This document shows positions 20,099 through 27,869 of a stretch of 64,000 nt of DNA, in pieces; positions within the stretch are counted from its first letter, which is position 1, and each line of letters starts with the position of its first letter. The DNA comes from Cellulomonas phragmiteti (GTDB lineage: Bacteria; Actinomycetota; Actinomycetes; Actinomycetales; Cellulomonadaceae), in contig NZ_BONP01000006.1 of the NCBI RefSeq assembly GCF_016862775.1, forward strand, positions 62,001 through 126,000, given 5' to 3'. The position numbers and the translations under genes are program-made. Below the pieces are notes generated by a model. That model was given only the letters and a program-made list of their open reading frames with translations. It was not told the origin of the DNA and made no database searches.

Positions 20099-21285
20099 GG
20101 ATCGTCGTCGTCAACAACTTCTACCCACCGCGCGTGGGCGGCAGCTCGCACCTCTCGGACGCCCTGGCCCGGGCGTACGCCGCGCGGGGCCACGACGTGC
20201 TCGTGGTCACCGCGGCGTACGGCGACGCACCGCCCGTCGAGCACCGTGACGGCCTGACGATCGTGCGGCTCCCGGCGTTCGCGCTGCCGGAGTCGCGGTT
20301 CGCCGTGAGCTTCGACATCTCGTTCGCCACCCGTCCGAGCCTGGTCCGCCGGCTGTGGCGCCTGCTCGACGGGTTCGCCCCGGACGTGGTGCACCAGCAC
20401 GGGCAGTTCTTCGACCTCACGTGGGCCACCGGTGCCTGGGCGCGCCACCGTGGCGTGCCGACGCTGCTCAGCATCCACACCCGGCTGGAGAACCCCCAGG
20501 CCCACTACCACGGCGTCTTCCGCGGGCTGGACGCGCTCATGGTCTACCCGACGATGCGGGTGCACCGGCCGCACCTCGTCGTCATGGACGCGCTGATGGA
20601 CGACTACGTCAAGGCGCGGTACCGGGGGGCCACCTCCGGTCTCGAGTACATCCCGGTCGGTGTGGACGCCGGGTGGACCGTCGGCGGCGACCGTGCCACG
20701 GGCCGTGCCCGTCTCGGCGTCGACGACGCCACCCCGCTCGTGCTGTCGCTGGGCCACGTCATCCCGCTGCGCGACCGGGTCGCCCTCGTGGAGGCGCTGC
20801 CGGCCGTCCTGGAGCAGGTGCCGGACGTCCGTCTCGCCGTCGTCGGACGGGTCTACTACGACGCGTTCGAGCGACGCGCGGACGAGCTCGGGGTGCGCGA
20901 CCACGTGCTCAGCGTCGGTGCGGTGCCCAAGAGCGAGGTCCCCGACCTGCTGGCCGCCGCCGACGTCGAGTCCCACGAGCAGGGCATCGGGCTGGGGACC
21001 GCGACGCTCGAGGCGATGGCTGCCGGCGTCCCGGTGGTCGCCCCCGGGCGGGTCGACAACTTCCCGACCGTCCCGCTCGGCCACCGTGAGCACCTGTGGG
21101 TGACGGAGCCCGGTGACGTGCCGGCACTCGCCGCGGCGCTGGTCGACGCGCTGACCGACCGCGAGCACGCGAGGCGCGTCGGTCTGGCGGCGCAGCAGGT
21201 GGTGCACGAGAGCTTCGCGCTGGAACGCGTCGTCGACCAGCACCTCGAGGTGCTCGAGCGGCTCGCGGCGTCCCGCCGACGCTGA
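20095..21285 (+). CDS. GT4 family glycosyltransferase
   Basis: The 396-residue GT-B enzyme starts with VVVNNFYPPRVGGSSHLSDA, the classic family-4 acceptor-domain opening. It has VVHQHGQFFDLTWATGAW and LLSIHTRLEN in the first half, then LSLGHVIPLRDRVALVEAL and the HEQGIGLGTATLEAMAAG nucleotide-binding block in the second. The EX7E position reads EQGIGLGT..E, so the first Glu is present in a modified context. It probably adds the sugar made by the preceding aminotransferase, epimerase and acyltransferase. The GTG start overlaps the acyltransferase stop as GTGA. A strong hairpin follows the stop. Confidence 0.9.
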   Translation: MRIVVVNNFYPPRVGGSSHLSDALARAYAARGHDVLVVTAAYGDAPPVEHRDGLTIVRLPAFALPESRFAVSFDISFATRPSLVRRLWRLLDGFAPDVVHQHGQFFDLTWATGAWARHRGVPTLLSIHTRLENPQAHYHGVFRGLDALMVYPTMRVHRPHLVVMDALMDDYVKARYRGATSGLEYIPVGVDAGWTVGGDRATGRARLGVDDATPLVLSLGHVIPLRDRVALVEALPAVLEQVPDVRLAVVGRVYYDAFERRADELGVRDHVLSVGAVPKSEVPDLLAAADVESHEQGIGLGTATLEAMAAGVPVVAPGRVDNFPTVPLGHREHLWVTEPGDVPALAAALVDALTDREHARRVGLAAQQVVHESFALERVVDQHLEVLERLAASRRR

Positions 21286-21290
21286 CGCAG

Positions 21291-21324
21291 CCGCGGCCCC
21301 GACCCGTGAGGGTCGGGGCCGCGG
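21291..21324. terminator. Bidirectional hairpin terminator
   Basis: A perfect 15-bp stem (21291-21305 with 21310-21324) closes a GTGA loop. It sits between convergent genes ending at 21285 (plus) and 21382 (minus). No T tract. Confidence 0.75.
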
Positions 21325-21381
21325 TCGCTCAGGACGGCCGGCCGGGCCGGGACGTCGACGCTGCGGGACGACGCGTCCGGC

Positions 21382-22356
21382 TCATGCGGGAACGGCGGCC
21401 GCCGCGTCCTTGACCCGGGCGACGACCGCGTGCGAGGGCAGGATCGAGTCGCGCTCGGCGGTCGCGTCGACCTCTCCGCGCACGAGCGCGACGAACCGGT
21501 CGAGCTGCGCCGCGAGAGGCTCGCGCGACGTCGCCATCTCGGGGATCTCGATGACGGTCTGCTGGCGGTAGCCGCGGCCGTCGTCGGAGGCCTCGGCGGC
21601 CACGTGGTGGTACACCGTCACGCCACGGCGCAGCAGGTCGATCTCGACCATGCGGTCCAGCTCGTGGATGACGAGCTCGCGGACCTTCTTCTGGCCCACG
21701 CGGCTGGCCGACACCGAGGCCACCCCGCCCTGCGAGAAGCGCAACGACGCCTGGACGACGTCCTCCGCGCCCGGCAGCGAGGACGGGTGGAACTGACCGA
21801 CGACCGCCTCGACCTGCTCGACGTCGCCGGGGAGGAACTGCATGGCGAGGTCGACGTCGTGCACCAGCAGGTCCCACGCGACGCCGGTGCGGATGCGGGG
21901 GGCGTACGGGGAGTGCCGCGTGGCCGTCACGTGCACGGGGGCCTCCACGATGGAGCGTGCCGTGACCACCGCGGGGTTGTACCGCTCGAGCAGGCCGCAC
22001 ATCACCGGGACGTCGCGGACCCGCGCGAGGTCGAGCACCTGGCGGGTCTCCTCGAGGGTCGGCGTCACCGGCTTCTCGACGAGCAGGGGCACTCCGGCCT
22101 CGAGCACCTGGCGGGCCAGCGGGCCGTGCACCTCCGTCGCCGCGGCGACGATCACGGCGTCGATGCCGTCCAGGGAGCCGATCTCGGGGCGCCACGACGC
22201 GCCGAAGCGCTCGGCGACGGCGCCCCCGACGTCGGCCCGGGGGTCGACGACGACCGCCAGCCGGGTGCCGTCGTTCTGGGACGTGACGCGCGCGTGCAGC
22301 GAGCCCATGGACCCGGCGCCCACCAGCAGGACGTTCAGCGGTGCGGTCACGGTCAT
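21382..22356 (-). CDS. Gfo/Idh/MocA-type sugar nucleotide dehydrogenase (GnnA/WlbA-like)
   Basis: This 324-residue oxidoreductase has an N-terminal Rossmann motif VGAGSMGSLHA, the family EKP signature in VEKPVTPTLEE, and the conserved VHDVDL/D-V-D catalytic-region segment. The partner gene upstream is a DegT aminotransferase, joined by an ATGA overlap. In known pathways (GnnA/GnnB and WlbA/WlbE) such a pair oxidises and then aminates C3 of a UDP-GlcNAc-type sugar. The LpxA-like acyltransferase just across the divergent region would complete an acylated 3-amino sugar. The substrate is inference; the enzyme classes are clear. Confidence 0.88.
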   Translation of the reverse strand: MTVTAPLNVLLVGAGSMGSLHARVTSQNDGTRLAVVVDPRADVGGAVAERFGASWRPEIGSLDGIDAVIVAAATEVHGPLARQVLEAGVPLLVEKPVTPTLEETRQVLDLARVRDVPVMCGLLERYNPAVVTARSIVEAPVHVTATRHSPYAPRIRTGVAWDLLVHDVDLAMQFLPGDVEQVEAVVGQFHPSSLPGAEDVVQASLRFSQGGVASVSASRVGQKKVRELVIHELDRMVEIDLLRRGVTVYHHVAAEASDDGRGYRQQTVIEIPEMATSREPLAAQLDRFVALVRGEVDATAERDSILPSHAVVARVKDAAAAVPA

Positions 22357-23453
22357 GCCCCCAGGATGCTGCGCACGGCCGACACGATGGTGTCGACGTC
22401 CGCGTCGGACACCTTGGGGTGCACGGGCAGGGAGACGACCTCGCGGACGATGCGCTCCGCGACGGGGACGTCGCCGACCCGCACGCGCGGGTGGTCGCGG
22501 TAGCAGTCGTAGTCGAACACCAGGCGCGGGTAGTAGATGCCGTTGCCGATGCCCGCCTCCGTGAGGCGTGCGACGAACTCGTCGCGGTCGACGCGCGCGT
22601 CGGGCGTCAGGCGCACGGTGAACTGGTGCCACACGTGCGAGCGGCCGGGCAGCTCGCGCGGCACCACGAGCCCCGGGACGCCGTCGAGGCCCTCGGTGAG
22701 GCGCGCGGCGTTCGCCTTGCGGCGCGCGACGGTCGCCGCGTAGCGGTCGAGCTGGGGGAGCACGACCGCGGCCTGCAGGTCGGTCAGGCGGTAGTTGTGA
22801 CCCGCCACCTCGTACTGGTAGCGGGCGCGCATGCCCTGGTTCCGCAGCACGCGGAGGCGGTCGGCGAGGGTGTCGTCGTCGGTGGTGATGACACCGCCCT
22901 CACCCGTCGTGAGGTTCTTGGTGCCGTAGAACGAGAAGCAGCCCAGGCCGAAGCTGCCCGCGGCCCGGCCCTCGAAGGTCGCGCCGTGCGACTGGGCCGA
23001 GTCCTCCACGAGCGCGAGGTCGTGGGAGTCGGCCAGCTCGCGGAACGCGCCGGCGTCGACGGTCTGCCCGTACAGGTGGACCGGCATGAGCACCGCGGTG
23101 CGGTCGGTGACGGCGGCCGCGGCGGCCGCGGCGTCGAGGTTGAAGTCCGACTCGGCGATGTCCGCGAACGTGGCGGTCGCGCCGGCCTCGAGGATCGCGT
23201 TGAGGGTGGCGACGAACGTGAACGGCGTCGTCAGCACCTCGTCGCCCTCCTGCAGGTCGAGCACCTGCAACGCGGCGACCAGGGCCGTCGTGCCGTTGTT
23301 GACCGCGACGGCGTGGCGCACCCCCGTCAGCTCGGCGAAGCGGCGTTCGAACTCGGCGACCACGGGTCCCTGGGCGACCATGCCCGAGCGCAGGACCTTG
23401 AGGACCTCGGCCTCGACCTCGGGGCCGAGGTCGACGGAGGAGATGGGGATCAC
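22353..23453 (-). CDS. DegT/DnrJ/EryC1/StrS aminotransferase (GnnB/WlbE-like)
   Basis: The 366-residue PLP enzyme begins IPISSVDLGPEV and has MVAQGPVVAEFE, VNNGTTALVAAL, TTPFTFVATLNAIL and VEDSAQSHGA. The PLP lysine is Lys179 in SFYGTKNLTTGEGG. This variant is the one most often seen acting at sugar C3 or C4 in WlbE, WbpE and GnnB pathways. The GTG at 23453 is preceded by AAGGG. Its stop overlaps the Gfo/Idh dehydrogenase start as ATGA, so the two steps are made together. It is a different subgroup from the aminotransferase at 17551, so the locus probably makes two amino sugars. Confidence 0.92.
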   Translation of the reverse strand: MIPISSVDLGPEVEAEVLKVLRSGMVAQGPVVAEFERRFAELTGVRHAVAVNNGTTALVAALQVLDLQEGDEVLTTPFTFVATLNAILEAGATATFADIAESDFNLDAAAAAAAVTDRTAVLMPVHLYGQTVDAGAFRELADSHDLALVEDSAQSHGATFEGRAAGSFGLGCFSFYGTKNLTTGEGGVITTDDDTLADRLRVLRNQGMRARYQYEVAGHNYRLTDLQAAVVLPQLDRYAATVARRKANAARLTEGLDGVPGLVVPRELPGRSHVWHQFTVRLTPDARVDRDEFVARLTEAGIGNGIYYPRLVFDYDCYRDHPRVRVGDVPVAERIVREVVSLPVHPKVSDADVDTIVSAVRSILGA

Positions 23454-23550
23454 GGCTGCCCTTGCTGTGAGTACCGGATGGATTGCCGCCGACCGTACCA
23501 GGCGGCCGGCGGCCGTCCGGGGGACCGGTGCGCCTCGTCCACGCGGTCGG

Positions 23551-23556
23551 TAGCAT
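23551..23556 (+). promoter_or_regulatory. Candidate -10 of a leaderless transcript
   Basis: TAGCAT lies seven bases before GTG 23564, the usual spacing for a leaderless start. No ribosome site is visible. Confidence 0.45.
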
Positions 23557-23563
23557 CGAGCCT

Positions 23564-24283
23564 GTGACACGGACGACACACGACGGAAACACGATCCACC
23601 CCTCGGCGGTCATCGGTGACGAGGTGGAGCTGGGGACCGGCAACGTCATCGGGCCCCACGTCGTCATCCTCGGGCCTGTGCGCATCGGGGACGAGAACTG
23701 GTTCGGGTCGGGCGCCACGATCGGTGCGCCGCCGGAGGTGCGCGGCGCCGCGCACCCCGCGCAGTGGCTGACCGGCGGTGGCGGTGAGGGCGTCGTGATC
23801 GGTGACCGCAACGTCGTCCGCGAGCAGGCGGTCGTCCACCAGGGCTGGCAGGCGGTCACGACGCTCGGCGACGACTGCTTCGTCATGAACCGGGCCTACG
23901 TGGCTCACGACTGCCGGCTCGGTGACGGGGTGACGCTCGCGTCGGGTGTCGCCCTCGGCGGGCACGTCGTCGTCGGCGAGCGCGCCACGCTGGGCATGGG
24001 CGCGCTCGTGCACCAGCGGCGGCTCGTGGCCCCGGGCGCGATGGTCGGCATGGGCGCGGTTGTCAGCCGGGACGTCGCCCCGTTCGCCAAGGTGTACGGC
24101 AACCCGGCGCGGGTCCGGGGCGCCAACGTCGTGGGCATGCAGCGCCAGGGGGTCCTCGAGGACGCCGTCGCCGAGGTCGAGCGCGCGTACGCCCTGGGCC
24201 GACGCCCGGACCCGGAGCTGCTCGACGACGAGCTGCGCGAGGTCTTCGCCCGGTGGGACGAGGCCCACGCGGTCGCACGCTGA
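23564..24283 (+). CDS. LpxA-like UDP-sugar acyltransferase
   Basis: This 239-residue left-handed beta-helix protein resembles LpxA more than small acetyltransferases. It starts IHPSAVIGDEVELG, and has ATIGAPPE, VIGDRNVVREQAVVHQG, AYVAHDC with His115 at the LpxA catalytic position, MGALVHQ, and GNPARVRGANVVGMQRQG. LpxA acylates UDP-GlcNAc or UDP-GlcNAc3N in Gram-negative lipid A synthesis, which this organism should not have. Next to GnnA/GnnB-like genes, it may acylate a 3-amino sugar for the wall glycan. It is slightly shorter than E. coli LpxA (about 262). The C-terminus is helical. The GTG start is chosen for the TAGCAT element seven bases upstream. Confidence 0.85.
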   Translation: MTRTTHDGNTIHPSAVIGDEVELGTGNVIGPHVVILGPVRIGDENWFGSGATIGAPPEVRGAAHPAQWLTGGGGEGVVIGDRNVVREQAVVHQGWQAVTTLGDDCFVMNRAYVAHDCRLGDGVTLASGVALGGHVVVGERATLGMGALVHQRRLVAPGAMVGMGAVVSRDVAPFAKVYGNPARVRGANVVGMQRQGVLEDAVAEVERAYALGRRPDPELLDDELREVFARWDEAHAVAR

Positions 24284-24415
24284 GCCGCGTTACCCTGGTC
24301 GCGGCCCGGGTGCCGCCGATCAGTGCCGACCGGCGGGCGCGGGGCGGTGCCGTGTCCGCCCGAGGGTCGTCGAGCGCCCGACCGGGCGAGATCGCAGGAC
24401 GGGGAGCAGCATCCG

Positions 24416-25462
24416 ATGAGCACCACCGCGCGCCCGGAGCCGGCGCACGTCCCGCCGACCGGCGACCCCTCGGTCGCGCCCGCCTCACGGCGTGCGGTGC
24501 TCATGGCGACGGTCCGCTGGGGCCTCATCGTCGTCGTCCTGGTGGCCGCCGGCTGGCAGGTCGCACGTCAGTGGGGTGAGGTCCGCGAGGCGCTCGTCGC
24601 GGTGCACCCGCTCGCCGCGGCGCTGTCGTTCGTGTGCGTCGTGCTGGGGCTGGGCGCCGGGACGATGAGCTGGCAGACCCTCCTGGACGACCTGGGGCCG
24701 CGCGTCGGCGTCGCGCGCGGTGCGCAGATCTGCCTGGTGGGCCAGCTCGGCAAGTACGTGCCGGGCTCGGTGTGGGCGTACCTGCTGCAGATGGAGCTGG
24801 GGCGCCGGCACGGCGTGGCGCGCGCCCGCGTCTTCGCCGCGAGCCTGTTCGCCGCCGGTGTCGGCGTCGTGGCCTCGTTGATCCTGGGGCTTGCGGCGCT
24901 GCCGGTGCTCGCCGGCCAGCAGCGCGGGCTGCTCTGGCTGTTCGCGCTGCTGCCCGTCGGGCTGGTGTGCCTGCACCCGCGCGTGCTCACGTGGATGGCG
25001 TCCACGATCTTCCGCCTGCTGCGCAAGCCGCCGCTGGACCACACGCTGCGCGTCTCGGTCGTCGCCCGGTCGCTGGGGTGGGCGCTGGTGTCGTACCTGC
25101 TCTTCGGTGTGCACCTGTGGCTGCTCGCCAACTCCCTGGTGGACCCGGGCCCGGCGGCGCTGCTGCTGTGCGCCGGGGCGATCGCCCTCGGCTTCACGGC
25201 CGGGCTGTTCGCGGTGTTCCTGCCCTCGGGCGTCGGCGTGCGGGAGGCCGTCATCGTGGCCGCCCTGGCGACCATGCTGAGCGTGGGCACCGCCACCGGC
25301 ATCGCGGTCGCCTCACGGCTCGTCTTCACGGTGGGCGACCTCGTCGTCGCGGGCATCGCGGCGCTCACCGCCGTCGTGGCGCGGCGCCGGGCTGCTGCCG
25401 CGGGTCTGCCCACGGACGTCCCGGACGAGCTGCGTCAGGGCAGCGCGGCACCGGTCGCCTGA
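24416..25462 (+). CDS. AglD/MprF-type (lysylphosphatidylglycerol synthase TM) membrane protein
   Basis: The 348-residue protein has about eight hydrophobic helices and two hallmark segments: LVGQLGKYVPGSVWAYLLQ near residue 105 and FLPSGVGVREAVIVAAL near residue 270. These define the flippase-like family also found in AglD, MprF N-terminal halves and hopanoid proteins. It likely moves or handles a lipid-linked sugar. There is no synthase domain. GGGGAG lies upstream of the ATG. A second family member is encoded at 42240-43241. It ends four bases before the convergent GT4 gene. Confidence 0.82.
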   Translation: MSTTARPEPAHVPPTGDPSVAPASRRAVLMATVRWGLIVVVLVAAGWQVARQWGEVREALVAVHPLAAALSFVCVVLGLGAGTMSWQTLLDDLGPRVGVARGAQICLVGQLGKYVPGSVWAYLLQMELGRRHGVARARVFAASLFAAGVGVVASLILGLAALPVLAGQQRGLLWLFALLPVGLVCLHPRVLTWMASTIFRLLRKPPLDHTLRVSVVARSLGWALVSYLLFGVHLWLLANSLVDPGPAALLLCAGAIALGFTAGLFAVFLPSGVGVREAVIVAALATMLSVGTATGIAVASRLVFTVGDLVVAGIAALTAVVARRRAAAAGLPTDVPDELRQGSAAPVA

Positions 25463-25466
25463 CGGG

Positions 25467-26612
25467 TCACCCGCGAGCGCGCGGCCCGGCGGCGCGACGG
25501 GGCCCGGCGGCGGCCGCGTCGCGGTACACGCTCGTGTGGGCGTCCGCGGACGCGGCCCAGCTGAACCCGGACGCGTGGGCGCCGCCGCGTGCCCCCAGGT
25601 CCGCGCCCGCGGCCAGCACCTCCTGCAGCCCGGCACGGAGCGCGTCGACGTCGAGCGGGTCCACGAGCACGGCCGCGTCGCCCGCGACCTCGGCGCACGC
25701 CGTGCCGGCCGACGTGAGCACCGGGCAGCCGTGCGCCATCGCCTCCAGCACCGGCATCCCGAAGCCCTCGCGCAGCGACGGGAACGCGAACGCGGTCGCA
25801 CCCGCGTAGAGCGCGTGCAGGTCGGCTGCGTCGACGCGCCCGACCAGGTGGACGCGCGCATCCGGCGCCGCACCCTCCGGCACGGTGACGTCCCCCCAGC
25901 CGGCAGGTCCCACCAGGACGAGGTCGGGGGCCGGGGCGGCGAGCCCGGCCCACGCCGCGACCAGCCGCCGCACGTTCTTGCGGGGCTCCAGCGTCCCCGC
26001 CCACAGCAGGTAGTCGCGGTCCAGGCCGAGCCGTGCGCGGACCTGCTCGACCTGTGCCGGTGCGACGTCCGGGACGCGCACCCCGTGCGGGATCACGTGC
26101 ACCCGGTCGGCGCCGACGCCCTGGGCGAGCAGCGCGTCGGCGCTCGACCGCGACGGGACGACGACGGCGGCCGCGTGGTCGCGGGTGCGGGTGAGCGCAC
26201 GCCGGAAGTAGGCGTTGCCCCGCGGGGTGAAGTGGGTCGGGTCGTCGAGGAAGGCGAGGTCGTGGACGGTGACGACCAGGGGGCGCGCGGTGCCGGGGAC
26301 GGCCCACGTCGGGGCGTGCACCACCTGCGCGCCGGGCACGGCCCACTCCGCGCGCGGCAGGGTCGTGCGCTGCCACGCCTCGTACAGCGCGACGCGCGGC
26401 AGCGGCAGGGCGCGGGTCCGGACCGCGGGGGTCACGTCGGGGGCGGGCAGACCGCGGTGGGAGGCCGACACGCCGGTGACCCGGACGTCGTCCCGCGGGT
26501 CGAGCGCCCGCGTCAGCTCGACGACATACGTCGCCGAGCCGCCCGGCACGGGCTGCCAGCACTGCTCGACGACCATGGCCACGTCGAGGACGTCCGCGCT
26601 GCTCACCGACAC
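25467..26612 (-). CDS. GT4 family glycosyltransferase
   Basis: This 381-residue GT-B enzyme starts with VVEQCWQPVPGGSATYV. The first domain has VVTVHDLAFLDDP. The second has AGTLEPRKNVRRLVAAW and the EX7E motif in FPSLREGFGMPVLEAMAHG. It is a close paralogue of the divergent neighbour at 26726 and of 4444-5544. It probably transfers mannose, rhamnose or glucose within the same wall glycan. The GTG at 26612 lies eight bases after a TAGGCT element on the minus strand, a leaderless arrangement. A GTG six bases further in is possible. The C-terminal tail is Arg/Gly-rich. Confidence 0.9.
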   Translation of the reverse strand: MSVSSADVLDVAMVVEQCWQPVPGGSATYVVELTRALDPRDDVRVTGVSASHRGLPAPDVTPAVRTRALPLPRVALYEAWQRTTLPRAEWAVPGAQVVHAPTWAVPGTARPLVVTVHDLAFLDDPTHFTPRGNAYFRRALTRTRDHAAAVVVPSRSSADALLAQGVGADRVHVIPHGVRVPDVAPAQVEQVRARLGLDRDYLLWAGTLEPRKNVRRLVAAWAGLAAPAPDLVLVGPAGWGDVTVPEGAAPDARVHLVGRVDAADLHALYAGATAFAFPSLREGFGMPVLEAMAHGCPVLTSAGTACAEVAGDAAVLVDPLDVDALRAGLQEVLAAGADLGARGGAHASGFSWAASADAHTSVYRDAAAAGPRRAAGPRARG

Positions 26613-26620
26613 GGTCGCCG

Positions 26621-26670
26621 AGCCTACGTCACGAGCGGACGCCGGGTCGGCGCGGGTGTGCCCGTAGGCT
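26621..26670. promoter_or_regulatory. Divergent promoter pair with identical TAGGCT -10 elements
   Basis: The two strands each carry TAGGCT: 26626-26621 on minus, eight bases before GTG 26612, and 26665-26670 on plus, upstream of GTG 26726. The arrangement AGCCTA-N38-TAGGCT is symmetric. It is probably a divergent promoter pair for the two GT4 paralogues. Confidence 0.45.
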
Positions 26671-26725
26671 GGCTCGTCGGCGACGGGCGCCCGCCCGCAC
26701 GCGAGCGTGATCTCGGAGGTTGTCG

Positions 26726-27862
26726 GTGGCGGACGGTCGGGTACGGGTCCTCGTGGACGCGACGGCGGTGCCGCCGGACCGGGGCGGTGTGGGGCGCTAC
26801 CTCGACGACCTCCTGCCGGAGCTGCCCGGAGGGGACATCGACCTCGTGGTGGTCGCCCAGCAGCGCGACGTGGTGCAGCTGCGGGCGCGTCTCGTCGGCG
26901 CGCGCGTGGTCGCGGCCCCGTCGGCGGTCGCCTCCCGGCCCGTGCGGCTGGCGTGGGAGCAGCTGGCGCTGCCGGTGCTGGCGCGACGCGTGCGTGCCGA
27001 CGTCCTGCACAGCCCGCACTACACGATGCCGCTGCTGACGCGGCGGCCGGTCGTGGTGACGCTGCACGACGCGACGTTCTTCAGCCACCCCGAGCTGCAC
27101 TCGCCGCTCAAGGCCCGCTTCTTCCGCACCTGGATCCGGGTCGCCGCCCGTCGCGCCGCCGTGCTGGTCGTCCCGTCGCAGGCCACCCGGGACGAGGTGG
27201 TGCGGTTCACGGCCACCGACGGCGACGCGATCGTCGTCGCGCCCCACGGCGTCGACGGCGCGGCGTTCCGGCAGGTCGACGCGCAGGAGCAGACGCGGGT
27301 CGCTCGGAGCCTCGGCCTGGAGGGGCGCCGCTGGGTGGCGTTCCTCGGCACCCTCGAGCCGCGCAAGAACGTCCCGGCGCTGGTCCGCGCCTGGGTGCGT
27401 GCGTGCGCCGGGACCGAGGACCCTCCGGCACTGGTGCTGGCCGGGGGCCGCGGGTGGGACACGGAGGTCGACCCTGCCGTGGCGGAGGTCCCGGCGGGGC
27501 TGACGGTGCTGCGACCGGGCTACCTGCCGTTCGAGGACCTCGCGGGCTACCTGTCCGGCGCTGCCGTCGTGGCGTACCCGAGCAAGGGGGAGGGCTTCGG
27601 CCTGCCGGTGCTCGAGGCGATGGCCTGCGGCGCGGCGGTCCTGACGACCCGGGAGCTGTCCCTGACCGAGGTCGGCGGCGACGCGGTCGCGTACTGCGAC
27701 GTGGACGTCGACTCGATCGCCGCGGCGCTCGAGGCCCTGCTGGCCGACGACGCCGAGCGCCACCGGCTGTCGGCCGCGGCCCGCGCGCGGGCGGCGACCT
27801 TCACCTGGGCGGCGTCGGCCGCGCGGCACGCCGAGTCCTACCGGCGCGCCGCGCGGCACTGA
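26726..27862 (+). CDS. GT4 family glycosyltransferase
   Basis: The 378-residue enzyme begins VLVDATAVPPDRGGVGRYL, the glycine-rich family-4 acceptor loop. It then has VVVTLHDATFF, LGTLEPRKNVPALVRAW and the EX7E block in YPSKGEGFGLPVLEAMACG. It is paralogous to the divergent GT4 at 25467 and the one at 4444. GTG 26726 is chosen over TTG 26720 because GGAGG at 26715-26719 is correctly spaced only from the GTG. Its stop is seven bases from the end of the convergent amidase gene, with no room for a separate terminator. Confidence 0.9.
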   Translation: MADGRVRVLVDATAVPPDRGGVGRYLDDLLPELPGGDIDLVVVAQQRDVVQLRARLVGARVVAAPSAVASRPVRLAWEQLALPVLARRVRADVLHSPHYTMPLLTRRPVVVTLHDATFFSHPELHSPLKARFFRTWIRVAARRAAVLVVPSQATRDEVVRFTATDGDAIVVAPHGVDGAAFRQVDAQEQTRVARSLGLEGRRWVAFLGTLEPRKNVPALVRAWVRACAGTEDPPALVLAGGRGWDTEVDPAVAEVPAGLTVLRPGYLPFEDLAGYLSGAAVVAYPSKGEGFGLPVLEAMACGAAVLTTRELSLTEVGGDAVAYCDVDVDSIAAALEALLADDAERHRLSAAARARAATFTWAASAARHAESYRRAARH

Positions 27863-27869
27863 CCCGCGG

